A stretch of 36,192 bases of DNA from a virus. This document shows, piece after piece, positions 6,200 through 13,090 of this stretch. The notes beneath the pieces are model-generated. The model was not told the DNA's origin. It saw only the letters and a program-made list of their open reading frames with translations, and did no database searches. Location of the stretch: positions 1 through 36,192 of IMG/VR virus record IMGVR_UViG_3300047393_000050; one strand, given 5' to 3'. Position 1 is the first letter of the stretch. Each line of letters begins with the position of its first letter. The translations under genes and the position numbers were made by a program.

Positions 6200-6577
6200 A
6201 TGAACAACGAAAAATCAGATAAAAATATGTTAGTATTGTTGGAAGCAATTATTCTTATCCAGCTATTATTAGAAAACTTGGAGGAACTTCAAGGAACGCA
6301 TTACAATAAACAAAGACTCAAACAACAAATGAATTCTTTAATTAAAGAACTTGAACCATTAGCTGAAAGGGATTACAATGTTGTTTTCAATAATGGTCAA
6401 GAAGAAACAATTAAAATTGCAAATGAATATTCTAAAATGGTAAAATTCATTTCCCTTCAAAAATTACCTTCAAAAGTTGCTCTCACACAAATTGTTGAAG
6501 CTTGGAATATAGACCACGAAATAATAGAAGCGACCGTTCATAGAATAAATAATAAAAAAAAGAATAATGGAAAATAA
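6200..6577 (+). CDS. Hypothetical helical protein, 125 aa
   Basis: ATG at 6200 to TAA at 6575-6577. The N-terminal part is a leucine/isoleucine-rich helix (LVLLEAIILIQLLLENLEEL) followed by basic and acidic helices and a lysine-rich tail. It is amphipathic and not clearly a membrane segment, since acidic residues interrupt it. The end overlaps the PP-loop gene by 11 bp. No family recognised. Confidence 0.6.
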   Translation: MNNEKSDKNMLVLLEAIILIQLLLENLEELQGTHYNKQRLKQQMNSLIKELEPLAERDYNVVFNNGQEETIKIANEYSKMVKFISLQKLPSKVALTQIVEAWNIDHEIIEATVHRINNKKKNNGK

Positions 6578-7421
6578 GATTATAGCTTGGTGGTCAGGAG
6601 GAATAACTTCAGCAGTTACTTGCAAAATTTGTATTGACATATTTGGATTAGAAAATATAAGATTTATTTTTATAGATACTAAAAATGAAGATGAAGATAC
6701 ATATCGTTTTAAAACTGATTGTGAAAAATGGTATGGTAAAGAAATTGAAATAATAACTGGTCTTGGAAATAAATATAATTCAATTCAAGATGTTTGGGTA
6801 AAACACAAATCTTTAAACGTTGCAAATGGCGCTATTTGTTCTGGAGAATTAAAAAAACAAGTTCGATTAAAATGGCAAAAAAATAATGTATTCAAATACC
6901 AAGCATTTGGCTTTGAATTAGACGAATTTAAAAGAGCAAAATCTATGACTTTAAATAATCCAGATGCAAAAGCAATATATCCATTATTACTTTATGGATA
7001 TAGTAAAAAGGATTGCATTAAAATAGTTCAAGATGCTGGATTAGAAGTTCCAAGAATGTATCAATTAGGTTTTTTAAATAATAATTGTTTTAATACTGGT
7101 TGCGTTCAAGGTGGTATAGGATATTGGCAAAAAATGAAAAGAGATTTTCCTTTAAAATTTGAAGCAATGGCTGAAATGGAACATAGATTAACTGACCTAA
7201 AAGGAATTCCAGTTACAATGCTAAAAGACCAGTCAAAAAATGGTGGATTAGTATTTTTAAAACCGCATCCAAATTATCCAGAAATAAAAAATATTGATTT
7301 AATGAAAGGTAGAGAGCCAGAACCATTATTTGAATGTAATGGATTTTGTGGAATAAATGATTTATCAGAAAGAAAAGATACAGAAAAAGAAATAAATTTT
7401 CAAACTGATTTATTTGATTAA
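6567..7421 (+). CDS. PP-loop (PAPS reductase-like) nucleotide alpha-hydrolase enzyme
   Basis: 284 aa. The PP-loop SGGITS (residues 10-15) sits after the first strand (IIAWW), as in adenylating enzymes of the PAPS reductase/ATP sulfurylase type. FIFIDTKNEDEDTY (34-46) matches the second strand and acidic turn. Cysteines at C91, C174, C179, C257 and C261 could hold an Fe-S cluster or carry sulfur. True CysH proteins end in a different Cys motif, so assimilatory sulfate reduction is unlikely. Similar phage proteins may thiolate or otherwise modify nucleic acids, but the substrate is unknown. It overlaps the preceding gene by 11 bp. Confidence 0.75.
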   Translation: MENKIIAWWSGGITSAVTCKICIDIFGLENIRFIFIDTKNEDEDTYRFKTDCEKWYGKEIEIITGLGNKYNSIQDVWVKHKSLNVANGAICSGELKKQVRLKWQKNNVFKYQAFGFELDEFKRAKSMTLNNPDAKAIYPLLLYGYSKKDCIKIVQDAGLEVPRMYQLGFLNNNCFNTGCVQGGIGYWQKMKRDFPLKFEAMAEMEHRLTDLKGIPVTMLKDQSKNGGLVFLKPHPNYPEIKNIDLMKGREPEPLFECNGFCGINDLSERKDTEKEINFQTDLFD

Positions 7422-7422
7422 T

Positions 7423-7767
7423 ATGCTAACAAATAAAATTATCAATAAAATATTTTCAGACGCTGGTATTAAAAATCATCGTCTTTTAAATAAGCACCAT
7501 TCAAAATACACAGAAATGGATTATCAAGTTTTGGAAAGTATTAAAAATGGAAAAATACCGAAAAATCCTTTTTATGTTCAAAAAACAAATGGAGAACTAA
7601 AAAAAGTAATTAGAATTTCAGACGGTGAAATATTTGATTCAGTTGCTGATTGTGTTGAAAAAACTGGATTAACAAAACAAAAGATTTACAATTTATTAAA
7701 TACTAAAAGTACAAAAGAACCGATTTATCAATATTTAGATTATGAAAGTAATAGCTCACAGAAATAG
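7423..7767 (+). CDS. NUMOD1-like DNA-binding protein, 114 aa
   Basis: ATG at 7423 is chosen, 1 bp after the PP-loop stop; an in-frame TTG at 7414 is a poor alternative. Residues about 66-100 (VIRISDGEIFDSVADCVEKT, then GLTKQKIYNLLNTKS) follow the NUMOD1/IENR1 pattern: a short hairpin, then a helix-turn-helix ending in an Asn-rich turn. In homing endonucleases this module recognises DNA. No nuclease domain is present, so the protein is either a stand-alone DNA binder or a degraded mobile element. The end overlaps the next gene by 26 bp. Confidence 0.6.
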   Translation: MLTNKIINKIFSDAGIKNHRLLNKHHSKYTEMDYQVLESIKNGKIPKNPFYVQKTNGELKKVIRISDGEIFDSVADCVEKTGLTKQKIYNLLNTKSTKEPIYQYLDYESNSSQK

Positions 7768-7999
7768 AATTGAGTCACAATTGATTTCTTATAAAAGATA
7801 TTTGAAATTTTGCCCAGAAGAAGCACTCGGAAAGCTTTGTATTGAAATTGCCAAACTGGAACACAGAATGGAAACAATACGAAATATGAGTATAGACCAA
7901 TTAAATAGTCAAGTACCTTGGCAATATTCAGTCAGACAAAGTAAAGCCAATAAATTAAGTCCAGATACAATTTACGAATTCAAATTAAATAAGATATGA
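7742..7999 (+). CDS. Hypothetical protein, 85 aa
   Basis: ATG at 7742, overlapping the previous gene by 26 bp; TGA at 7997-7999, overlapping the next ATG by 4 bp. It is mostly helical and charged (residues about 10-50, with LGKLCIEIAKLEHRMETIR). No recognised domain and no membrane segment. It is real mainly because of tight packing and the absence of another plausible frame here. Confidence 0.55.
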   Translation: MKVIAHRNRIESQLISYKRYLKFCPEEALGKLCIEIAKLEHRMETIRNMSIDQLNSQVPWQYSVRQSKANKLSPDTIYEFKLNKI

Positions 8000-8220
8000 C
8001 AGCAATAGAATGGTTAGTAGATAAATTAAATAATGATTTTGGAAATAATGATTTTTTAATTAGTTACGCAAATGAAATTAGCCAAGCAAAAGAAATGGAA
8101 AAAGAACAAATTGAAGATGCTTTTTGTGATGGGGTAGATGATGAATATGAATACCATATAAATAATAGTCTAAGAAAAAATTCAGAACAATACTATAACG
8201 AAAAATTTAAAAAGAAATAA
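7996..8220 (+). CDS. Hypothetical acidic protein, 74 aa
   Basis: ATG at 7996 overlaps the preceding stop (ATGA). The N-terminal half (MTAIEWLVDKLNND) matches a widespread class of short phage proteins that begin with a TAxEWL helix and contain an acidic CDGVDDEYEYHI-like middle, usually of unknown role. The C-terminus is Asn/Lys-rich. Function unknown. Confidence 0.6.
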   Translation: MTAIEWLVDKLNNDFGNNDFLISYANEISQAKEMEKEQIEDAFCDGVDDEYEYHINNSLRKNSEQYYNEKFKKK

Positions 8221-8223
8221 GAT

Positions 8224-8346
8224 ATGAAAACAAAACCTCCAAAAGAAACAATTTTTGAAGAAGAAAAAAGATTGAAAAAAGAAGCAAAACAACTTGCTGA
8301 AAACCACAAAGACACAAAACCAATTAAATACGATTTAAAAAAATGA
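8224..8346 (+). CDS. Small charged hypothetical protein, 40 aa
   Basis: ATG at 8224 to TGA at 8344-8346, overlapping the next ATG by 4 bp. The product is highly charged and Lys/Glu-rich (MKTKPPKETIFEEEKRLKKE...), probably a single helix. It fills the space between two tightly packed genes. No family recognised. Confidence 0.5.
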   Translation: MKTKPPKETIFEEEKRLKKEAKQLAENHKDTKPIKYDLKK

Positions 8347-8576
8347 CACTAAAAGAAGAATTTGATAACATAGAAATAATGTTTGAATCTCAAATAGGAA
8401 CTCTAAAGTATGATGAATTGTACGAAGCATCTAATCATTGTGTAAGAATAGCAGATGATTATGCTGTTGAGTTTGCAGAGTGGATTGATAGGATAAGACT
8501 ATACAATACTACTCTATGGCAAGAAGAAGATTATGACAAACTATTAGAAATATTTAAAAAAGAAAAAGGATTATGA
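8343..8576 (+). CDS. Tandem paralogue A, 77-aa acidic protein
   Basis: Starts MTLKEEF and ends LEIFKKEKGL, exactly as in the next gene (MTLKEKF...LEIFKKEKGL). A central YAVEFAEWID block is shared too, but the segments between are not alike. The stop overlaps the next ATG by 4 bp. The pair arose by tandem duplication followed by divergence of the middle parts. The EFAEWI-type helix is common in small phage proteins of unknown role. Confidence 0.65.
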   Translation: MTLKEEFDNIEIMFESQIGTLKYDELYEASNHCVRIADDYAVEFAEWIDRIRLYNTTLWQEEDYDKLLEIFKKEKGL

Positions 8577-8782
8577 CACTAAAAGAGAAGTTTATAGACG
8601 CATTTAAAAGCGGTAAAAGATTCGACATTCAAAATGCTGAAACAATAACAGATGAATTTGCTATTGAGTTTGCAGAGTGGATGTTAATAAAATTTATAAC
8701 ATCATTAGAAACAGGTATAGATGCGGAATCTGATAATCCTAAAGAAATGTTAGAAATATTCAAAAAAGAAAAAGGATTATGA
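8573..8782 (+). CDS. Tandem paralogue B, 69-aa acidic protein
   Basis: Paralogue of the preceding gene: the first residues (MTLKEKF), the middle FAIEFAEWM and the last ten residues match. The 3' ends of the two genes are nearly identical over about 33 bp (from 8546 and from 8750). Overlaps the MazG-like gene by 4 bp. Function unknown. Confidence 0.65.
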   Translation: MTLKEKFIDAFKSGKRFDIQNAETITDEFAIEFAEWMLIKFITSLETGIDAESDNPKEMLEIFKKEKGL

Positions 8783-9168
8783 AATTAGAATACAATCAAA
8801 ACCAGAGTATAGGGATTACTCCTTTTGGTTACAATCCAAAATATAAACTAACAATAACAGAAAGAAAAATGAAATATCAAGAATTAGAAGCTTTGGTAAT
8901 AGCTTGGGGAAAACAAAAAGGAATTTTAGATAATGGCACCACAATGAAACAAGCCGAGAAAACTCACGAAGAAGTATTGGAGCTTATTTCAGCGATAGAC
9001 GAGGACAATAGAGAAGAAATTATTGACGCTTTGGGAGATATACTCGTTACTATTATTTTACAAGCTGAAATGCAAGGATTAAAACTTGAAGAATGTTTGC
9101 AAAGTGCTTATGACATAATTTCAAAAAGAACTGGAGTAATGCGTGACGGGCAATTTCATAAAGATTAA
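8779..9168 (+). CDS. MazG-like NTP pyrophosphohydrolase
   Basis: 129 aa. The metal-binding helices are visible: EEVLE at 64-68 (EExxE) and EEIIDALGD at 79-87 (ExxD), followed by the usual helix (ILVTIILQAE) and the C-terminal IISKRTGVMRDGQFHKD block. Such phage enzymes hydrolyse nucleoside triphosphates, either to remove unwanted dNTPs or to lower an alarmone-type signal. Given the base-modification genes downstream, trimming the nucleotide pool is one possible role. An in-frame ATG at 8869 would remove 30 poorly conserved residues and may be the true start. It closes this operon. Confidence 0.8.
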   Translation: MKLEYNQNQSIGITPFGYNPKYKLTITERKMKYQELEALVIAWGKQKGILDNGTTMKQAEKTHEEVLELISAIDEDNREEIIDALGDILVTIILQAEMQGLKLEECLQSAYDIISKRTGVMRDGQFHKD

Positions 9169-9197
9169 AAAAAAAAAATAAAAAAAATTACATTTCA

Positions 9198-9228
9198 TTT
9201 GGTAATTAAAAAATATTAATTAAATTTG
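9198..9228 (+). promoter_or_regulatory. Early-type promoter for the radC-like operon
   Basis: TTTG (9198-9201), 19 bp, then TAAATTTG (9221-9228), a full consensus match. The spacer (starting GTAATTAAAAAATA) and the leader (CC-TATCAAAATCAATC) are shared with the promoters at 2473 and 35119. The A-tract just upstream (9169-9187) may act as an UP-like element. The ATG used is at 9271, about 40 nt after the box. Confidence 0.85.
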
Positions 9229-9270
9229 CCTATCAAAATCAATCAAATATCAATTTTAAATCAAATCAAA

Positions 9271-9705
9271 ATGTCAAGTCAATCTTTATTCACAATCAAA
9301 AAAAATCCAACAGAATTTCAAAACGTTAAAATCACATCAAGTAAAGTTGCTCACGAAGTAATTTCACAATATTACGGAGATGACATTGATGTTTTTGAAT
9401 CATTTTTTATTCTTTTAGTAGATAGAAAAAATACAACAACTGGCTATGCTAAAATTTCACAAGGAGGTATAGCTGGTACCGTTGTTGATATTAAAATAAT
9501 TGCAAAATACGCAGTTGATAGTTTAGCTTCTGGAGTTATTTTAGCGCACAATCATCCAAGTGGAAATTTGAATCCAAGTGACGCTGATAAGCAAATTACT
9601 AAAAAAATAAAACAAGCTCTCCAGCTTTTAGATGTTCAAGTTCAAGACCATTTAATTTTGACATCAAATGGATATTTATCATTTACTGACGAAAATTTAA
9701 TGTAA
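9271..9705 (+). CDS. RadC-like JAB/MPN-domain metalloprotein
   Basis: 144 aa from the ATG at 9271; an upstream in-frame TTG at 9226 lies within the promoter and is rejected. The JAMM signature is intact: E43 (FESFFILL), H93 and H95 (AHNHPSG), S103 and D106 (NPSDAD). Only the catalytic domain of RadC is present, without the N-terminal helix-hairpin-helix. Such short RadC proteins are common on phages and mobile elements. Their substrate is unsettled, and the early 'DNA repair' label is weakly supported. First gene of an operon with a GHKL-like ATPase. Confidence 0.85.
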   Translation: MSSQSLFTIKKNPTEFQNVKITSSKVAHEVISQYYGDDIDVFESFFILLVDRKNTTTGYAKISQGGIAGTVVDIKIIAKYAVDSLASGVILAHNHPSGNLNPSDADKQITKKIKQALQLLDVQVQDHLILTSNGYLSFTDENLM

Positions 9706-9719
9706 TTATACAAGTATAA
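9706..9719. promoter_or_regulatory. 14-bp palindrome TTATAC-AA-GTATAA after the radC-like gene
   Basis: Perfect 6-bp arms separated by AA, starting on the base after the radC-like stop. The size fits a dimeric regulator's half-sites. In such AT-rich DNA it may be chance, and no second copy was noticed. Confidence 0.3.
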
Positions 9720-9767
9720 ATACATACATAGAATAAATTGAATTTACAAATATCAAAATCAAATAAA

Positions 9768-10133
9768 ATGAAATATCAAGAAATCAAAAATCAAGAACCA
9801 ATTTTAGAAAAATGTTTTTTCGCATTTTCAAATCAACAATTCGCAGAAGGTAAAGAGAAATCTGGAATCACAGACGAACAAATTTTTGACGGAGGAGCTG
9901 GTCTTTACGGAACGAAAGAAGGACTTGAAAAATTAAGAAACTATTATACGGAAAGAGAAAAAAGAATTGCCGTTGAATGTACCCCGCAAGAAGTTTACGA
10001 TTATGAATATTCAAATCACGAATGTAGTTATATTGGAGATGATGAAGAAGCTATTTTGATTGTGATTTCTATATTTGGAGTACAACTCGCAAAAGATGTA
10101 GTTAGAAAATTTGCATACTATCAATTAAATTAA
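9768..10133 (+). CDS. Conserved hypothetical phage protein, 121 aa
   Basis: The ATG at 9768 is taken; an in-frame TTG at 9738 would add ten weak residues. It contains the block CFFAFSNQQFAEGKEK, followed by FDGGAGLYGTKEGLEKL and a C-terminal helix with IFGVQLAKDVVRKFA. Proteins of this appearance (KYQEIK start, FFAFSNxQFxEGK) occur on Bacteroidota mobile elements next to RadC-like and DNA-metabolism genes. I know of no assigned function. Confidence 0.6.
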   Translation: MKYQEIKNQEPILEKCFFAFSNQQFAEGKEKSGITDEQIFDGGAGLYGTKEGLEKLRNYYTEREKRIAVECTPQEVYDYEYSNHECSYIGDDEEAILIVISIFGVQLAKDVVRKFAYYQLN

Positions 10134-10156
10134 ATCAATATTAAAATCAAAACCAA

Positions 10157-11455
10157 ATGAAAAAATTTTTAGAAATCAAATCAAAAGGGAAAATTGACAT
10201 TCAAGCTTTTTCTTTAATCGGAGCCAGTTCAAAAAGAAATGACTCTTCAAAAATTGGAATGTACGGAAGTGGCAACAAATACGCAATTTCAACTCTTTTA
10301 AGAAAAGGAATTGAATTTTATGTTTTCTCTGGTAAAGACGAAATCAAATTCACAACTCGTGACCAAAAATTCCGTGACCAAAACTTCAAAGTAATTTTAA
10401 TCAATGGAAACGAAACTTCTCTAACTACCACAATGGGAGGGAATGATTGGGACACGGCTTTCGCTCCAATTCGTGAAATTTATTCAAACGCAATGGATGA
10501 AGATGAAGATGCGGAAATAAACGAAATTGAAGTTATAGACCCAGAAGAAGATTACACAAAATTCTATATTGAAATGACCCCAGATGTTGAGCATTTCTAT
10601 AAAAATGTTGGATTGTATTTTTGCACTAAAAATGAAAATGTAATTTTTGCAAATCAATACGGCGCAATTTATAAAAATGCAGATAGCGATTTTAAGACAC
10701 GAATTTTTAGAAAAGGTATATTGGCTTATGAAAACCAAAACAAATCCGTTTTTCACTATAATTTTGTTGATATAGAGATAAACGAAAGCCGAGTAATTAA
10801 ATATCAATTTCAACTTTACAATAGAATTGCTGTAATTTTAAAATTATGCAATAACGAATCAGCGATTAATGTTTTGATTTTTGCTCTAACTGGAGCGAAT
10901 GCTGGTTTTTATGAACACAAAGCTGAATACGAAATTGGAATACCATTTTCAGAAGCTTGGCTAAATGCTTGTAAAGACAAAAAATTTGCTCCAGTTGAAT
11001 TTGCTTCAATGCTTGATGCTGAAGAATTGAAAGGTAGAATTACACTCCCAATGAATTTACTTAAATCTTTGAAATTACAATTTGATGAAATAGATGTTCT
11101 TGGATTAAATGATAGTTCAAAGAAATCAGACACGAATTATGTGATTGTAAAGCCAAAAGAAAATTTTGTAAACAAAGTCATAGACGCGGTTGGAAAGCTT
11201 CTTGAAACTTCTTATTTAGACCGATGGGATAATCCAGAGATTGAATACGTTCAATTTTTAGATAATAACATTCTCGGACAAGCAGAAAAAGGAAAGATAT
11301 TACTTTCAACAAAATTAGATATTTATGGAATTGATGAAATTGCCAAGATAATTATTGAGGAAAACGAACACAATATTTCTGGACTTGGCGACGAAACAAG
11401 AGCGTTTCAAAATCATTTATTCAACTTATATTATAATCAATTAATCTCTAAATAA
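10157..11455 (+). CDS. GHKL/Hsp90-type ATPase-like protein with apparently permuted motifs
   Basis: 432 aa. IGMYGSGNKYAI (33-44) looks like the G2 nucleotide-lid loop of GHKL ATPases (compare IGxFGxGxxSA of Hsp90). IREIYSNAMDED (105-116) looks like the N-box E-xxx-N-xx-D that binds Mg-ATP. In normal GHKL proteins the N-box comes first, so the order is reversed here. The rest is uncharacterised. The C-terminus (398-432) has a dense E/H cluster EENEH at 401-405 and then GLGDETRAFQNH, which may be a separate metal-binding tail. The family and order are read from the sequence; a chaperone, MutL-like or defence-related role is open. Starts 23 bp after the previous gene. Confidence 0.6.
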   Translation: MKKFLEIKSKGKIDIQAFSLIGASSKRNDSSKIGMYGSGNKYAISTLLRKGIEFYVFSGKDEIKFTTRDQKFRDQNFKVILINGNETSLTTTMGGNDWDTAFAPIREIYSNAMDEDEDAEINEIEVIDPEEDYTKFYIEMTPDVEHFYKNVGLYFCTKNENVIFANQYGAIYKNADSDFKTRIFRKGILAYENQNKSVFHYNFVDIEINESRVIKYQFQLYNRIAVILKLCNNESAINVLIFALTGANAGFYEHKAEYEIGIPFSEAWLNACKDKKFAPVEFASMLDAEELKGRITLPMNLLKSLKLQFDEIDVLGLNDSSKKSDTNYVIVKPKENFVNKVIDAVGKLLETSYLDRWDNPEIEYVQFLDNNILGQAEKGKILLSTKLDIYGIDEIAKIIIEENEHNISGLGDETRAFQNHLFNLYYNQLISK

Positions 11456-11463
11456 TAATCAAA

Positions 11464-11985
11464 ATGTCAAGAATCACAAAAACAATTGCAGAAAACGTAG
11501 CTGAAAAAATGGTTGCTACAAGAATTGAAGCCGCAAAACTAAAAGAAAATATTTTTCTTGAGTTATTGTATGATAAAGTAAAATACGAAATACCAAAAGA
11601 TGTATTATCTTTTTATGAAAAGCACCAAAATTATTTTAAAAATGGGTCAGAAGTAAGAGTATCTGGAAACGGGTTTGATTATCAATATTTTTGCTTGGAT
11701 AAAAAATTACCAAGAAAAGATAATTACGGAAGAATTGAGTATTTCCCAAGCCAAAAAGACGCAAAAGAACTTTTATCGTATATGGATGCTTATCAGTTAG
11801 TTTATAAAGAAGCAAAAGAACTTCGAAAAGAAATTGAAGTAACGCTTTTTAATTTGAGAACCTACAAATCTGTTCAAGAAAATTTCCCAGAAGCATCAGA
11901 ATATTTACCAAAAATTCAAACAACTGCTCTGGCTTTGAATATTTCGGATTTAAGAAATAAAATTAACCAATCTAAAGAAGCATAA
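11464..11985 (+). CDS. Nmad5-like (nucleotide modification associated) protein
   Basis: 173 aa. The start RITKTIAENVAEKMV, the middle FYEKHQNYFKNGSEVRV, and the end KELRKEIEVTLFNLRTYKSV, then ENFPEASEYLP and ISDLRNKI follow the layout I associate with Nmad5: a basic N-terminal helix, a sheet region, and a C-terminal helix with a FRTYKQL-like motif followed by WPE and a final DLN helix. Nmad domains were named for their occurrence near DNA base-modification genes in phages, and a TET-like oxygenase lies 2.4 kb downstream. The assignment is by recalled pattern only. Confidence 0.45.
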   Translation: MSRITKTIAENVAEKMVATRIEAAKLKENIFLELLYDKVKYEIPKDVLSFYEKHQNYFKNGSEVRVSGNGFDYQYFCLDKKLPRKDNYGRIEYFPSQKDAKELLSYMDAYQLVYKEAKELRKEIEVTLFNLRTYKSVQENFPEASEYLPKIQTTALALNISDLRNKINQSKEA

Positions 11986-11987
11986 AA

Positions 11988-12368
11988 ATGAGTAAAGAAG
12001 AACCTAAACAAGAATTTCCTAAACAAAACATTATTGATAACTGGCTTGAAAAAAATGGCGACCCAGAAATACATAAGCAAGTTGAGCAAGAAGCTAAAGA
12101 GTTATGCGAACAAGAAACACTTGAGGAAGCTGCAAGAGAATATTATAAAAGAGGTCAATTAGGTTTTGAAAAAGCAGCAGATACAGAAAGAGCTTTTTTA
12201 AGAGGAGGTCTTTGGCAAAAAGAACAAGACAAGAAAATGTATAGTGAGGAGGATATAAAATCACTTAGTAAAATACGAAATTACTTTCGCGAAAATGACA
12301 AAACAATGTTTGAACATTTTGCATATAGTTTTTTAAACGAATTTATTAAACAACTTAAAAACAAATAA
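11988..12368 (+). CDS. Hypothetical phage protein, 126 aa
   Basis: ATG at 11988, 2 bp after the previous stop. It is very acidic and helical: residues about 30-70 hold QVEQEAKELCEQETLEEAA and an A-AREYY-RG segment, and then LRGGLWQKEQDKKMYSEED, a pattern found in many Bacteroidota phage proteins of unknown role. It ends the operon; a 149-bp non-coding region follows. Confidence 0.55.
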   Translation: MSKEEPKQEFPKQNIIDNWLEKNGDPEIHKQVEQEAKELCEQETLEEAAREYYKRGQLGFEKAADTERAFLRGGLWQKEQDKKMYSEEDIKSLSKIRNYFRENDKTMFEHFAYSFLNEFIKQLKNK

Positions 12369-12420
12369 TCACGATTGCAAACAAAATAATTAAAAAAAGT
12401 ATTTTTATTAAAAAAATCAT

Positions 12421-12428
12421 TACTTTTG
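12421..12428 (+). promoter_or_regulatory. Promoter-like -7 box upstream of the hypermodification operon
   Basis: TACTTTTG matches TAnnTTTG exactly. There is no TTTG at the expected -33 position (12398-12401), which instead carries A-tracts, including two copies of ATTAAAAAAA about 18 bp apart. It may be a middle or late promoter that needs a phage factor. The next feature downstream is a terminator, not a gene. Confidence 0.45.
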
Positions 12429-12461
12429 TTATGGTTTTGAATTAATATTGATATTTTGATT

Positions 12462-12495
12462 AAGGGAGTTGCTTCCAAAACGTAACTCCCTTTTT
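12462..12495 (+). terminator. Intrinsic terminator or attenuator
   Basis: AAGGGAGTTGC (12462-12472) pairs with GTAACTCCCTT (12482-12492), 11 bp with one G-U pair, around a 9-nt loop, ending in five T. It may end the 9198-12368 operon. It also lies between the TACTTTTG box at 12421 and the gene at 12518, with no promoter motif after it, so it could act as an attenuator. The 149 bases from 12369 to 12517 contain nothing else I can support. Confidence 0.85.
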
Positions 12496-12517
12496 ATTAA
12501 CTCTAAAAAACTATATT

Positions 12518-12823
12518 ATGTTCAACTTTTTCAAGACTACAAACAGACACTCTTTAGAAAAACCAAAAAATCAAACTTCTGAAATTCTTTTTGAATTAAT
12601 TAATAACAAAAATGCAAGTCGCTCTGAACTTACAGAAATGACTGGTGTTTTAAATGTTACCGCAATTATTTCAAAAATTAGGCTTACGCACGAAATAAAC
12701 ATTAAATGCGATTTGAAGGAGATAAAAAACAAGCACGGCAGAAATGTTCGTTTTGGTATTTATAGTCTAACAGACGCATCAAGAATGGCTGCATTAAGAA
12801 AGTATAATCAAATCAATAAATAG
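12518..12823 (+). CDS. Winged-helix-like DNA-binding protein, 101 aa
   Basis: Residues about 22-60 (EILFELINNKNASRSELTEM, then TGVLNVTAIISKIR) form a helix-turn-helix with an ordered first helix, turn and recognition helix. GRNVRFGIYSL looks like the wing strand. This is the arrangement of small winged-helix proteins that control or attach to mobile DNA. It is the first gene after the terminator, so it may regulate the operon containing the ParB-, glycosyltransferase- and TET-like genes. Target unknown. Confidence 0.6.
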   Translation: MFNFFKTTNRHSLEKPKNQTSEILFELINNKNASRSELTEMTGVLNVTAIISKIRLTHEINIKCDLKEIKNKHGRNVRFGIYSLTDASRMAALRKYNQINK

Positions 12824-12855
12824 AAATTAATATTAATCAATAAAAAACAATTATT

Positions 12856-13089
12856 ATGAATTTAGCAGAAAAAACACTAAGTCAAAGCCCATTAGTAAGT
12901 GAACAACAGCATATTAAAGAAGCTCAAAATTTTTTAGAACATATCAAATCTTATCAAATCAATGAAGTTAATGAAATTATTCATTTTTTAAAAATGACTA
13001 CTGTAAATGAAAGAAATGAAAAAAGAGATAAATTACTTTCTGAAATTGAACATTTAGATAGAAATAACGAAGCTTTAAAACAAATTTAA
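12856..13089 (+). CDS. Hypothetical coiled-coil-like protein, 77 aa
   Basis: ATG at 12856 to TAA at 13087-13089; the ParB-like gene starts 1 bp later. The product is charged and almost wholly helical (QQHIKEAQNFLEHIKSY, ERNEKRDKLLSEIEHLDRN). No catalytic motif. Its packing against the ParB-like gene suggests a shared operon. Function unknown. Confidence 0.55.
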   Translation: MNLAEKTLSQSPLVSEQQHIKEAQNFLEHIKSYQINEVNEIIHFLKMTTVNERNEKRDKLLSEIEHLDRNNEALKQI

Positions 13090-13090
13090 A

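Noticed and set aside
6567-7421. Assimilatory PAPS reductase (CysH)
   Set aside because: The PP-loop fits, but the cysteine layout and C-terminus do not, and no other sulfur-metabolism gene is present.
9169-9187. A-tract after the MazG-like gene taken as a terminator
   Set aside because: No hairpin precedes it and it is an A run on the coding strand, not a T run. It may only help the promoter that follows.
9226-9270. Upstream TTG start for the RadC-like gene
   Set aside because: It lies inside the -7 promoter element (9221-9228), so it could not be within the transcript. The ATG at 9271 has the usual A-rich leader.
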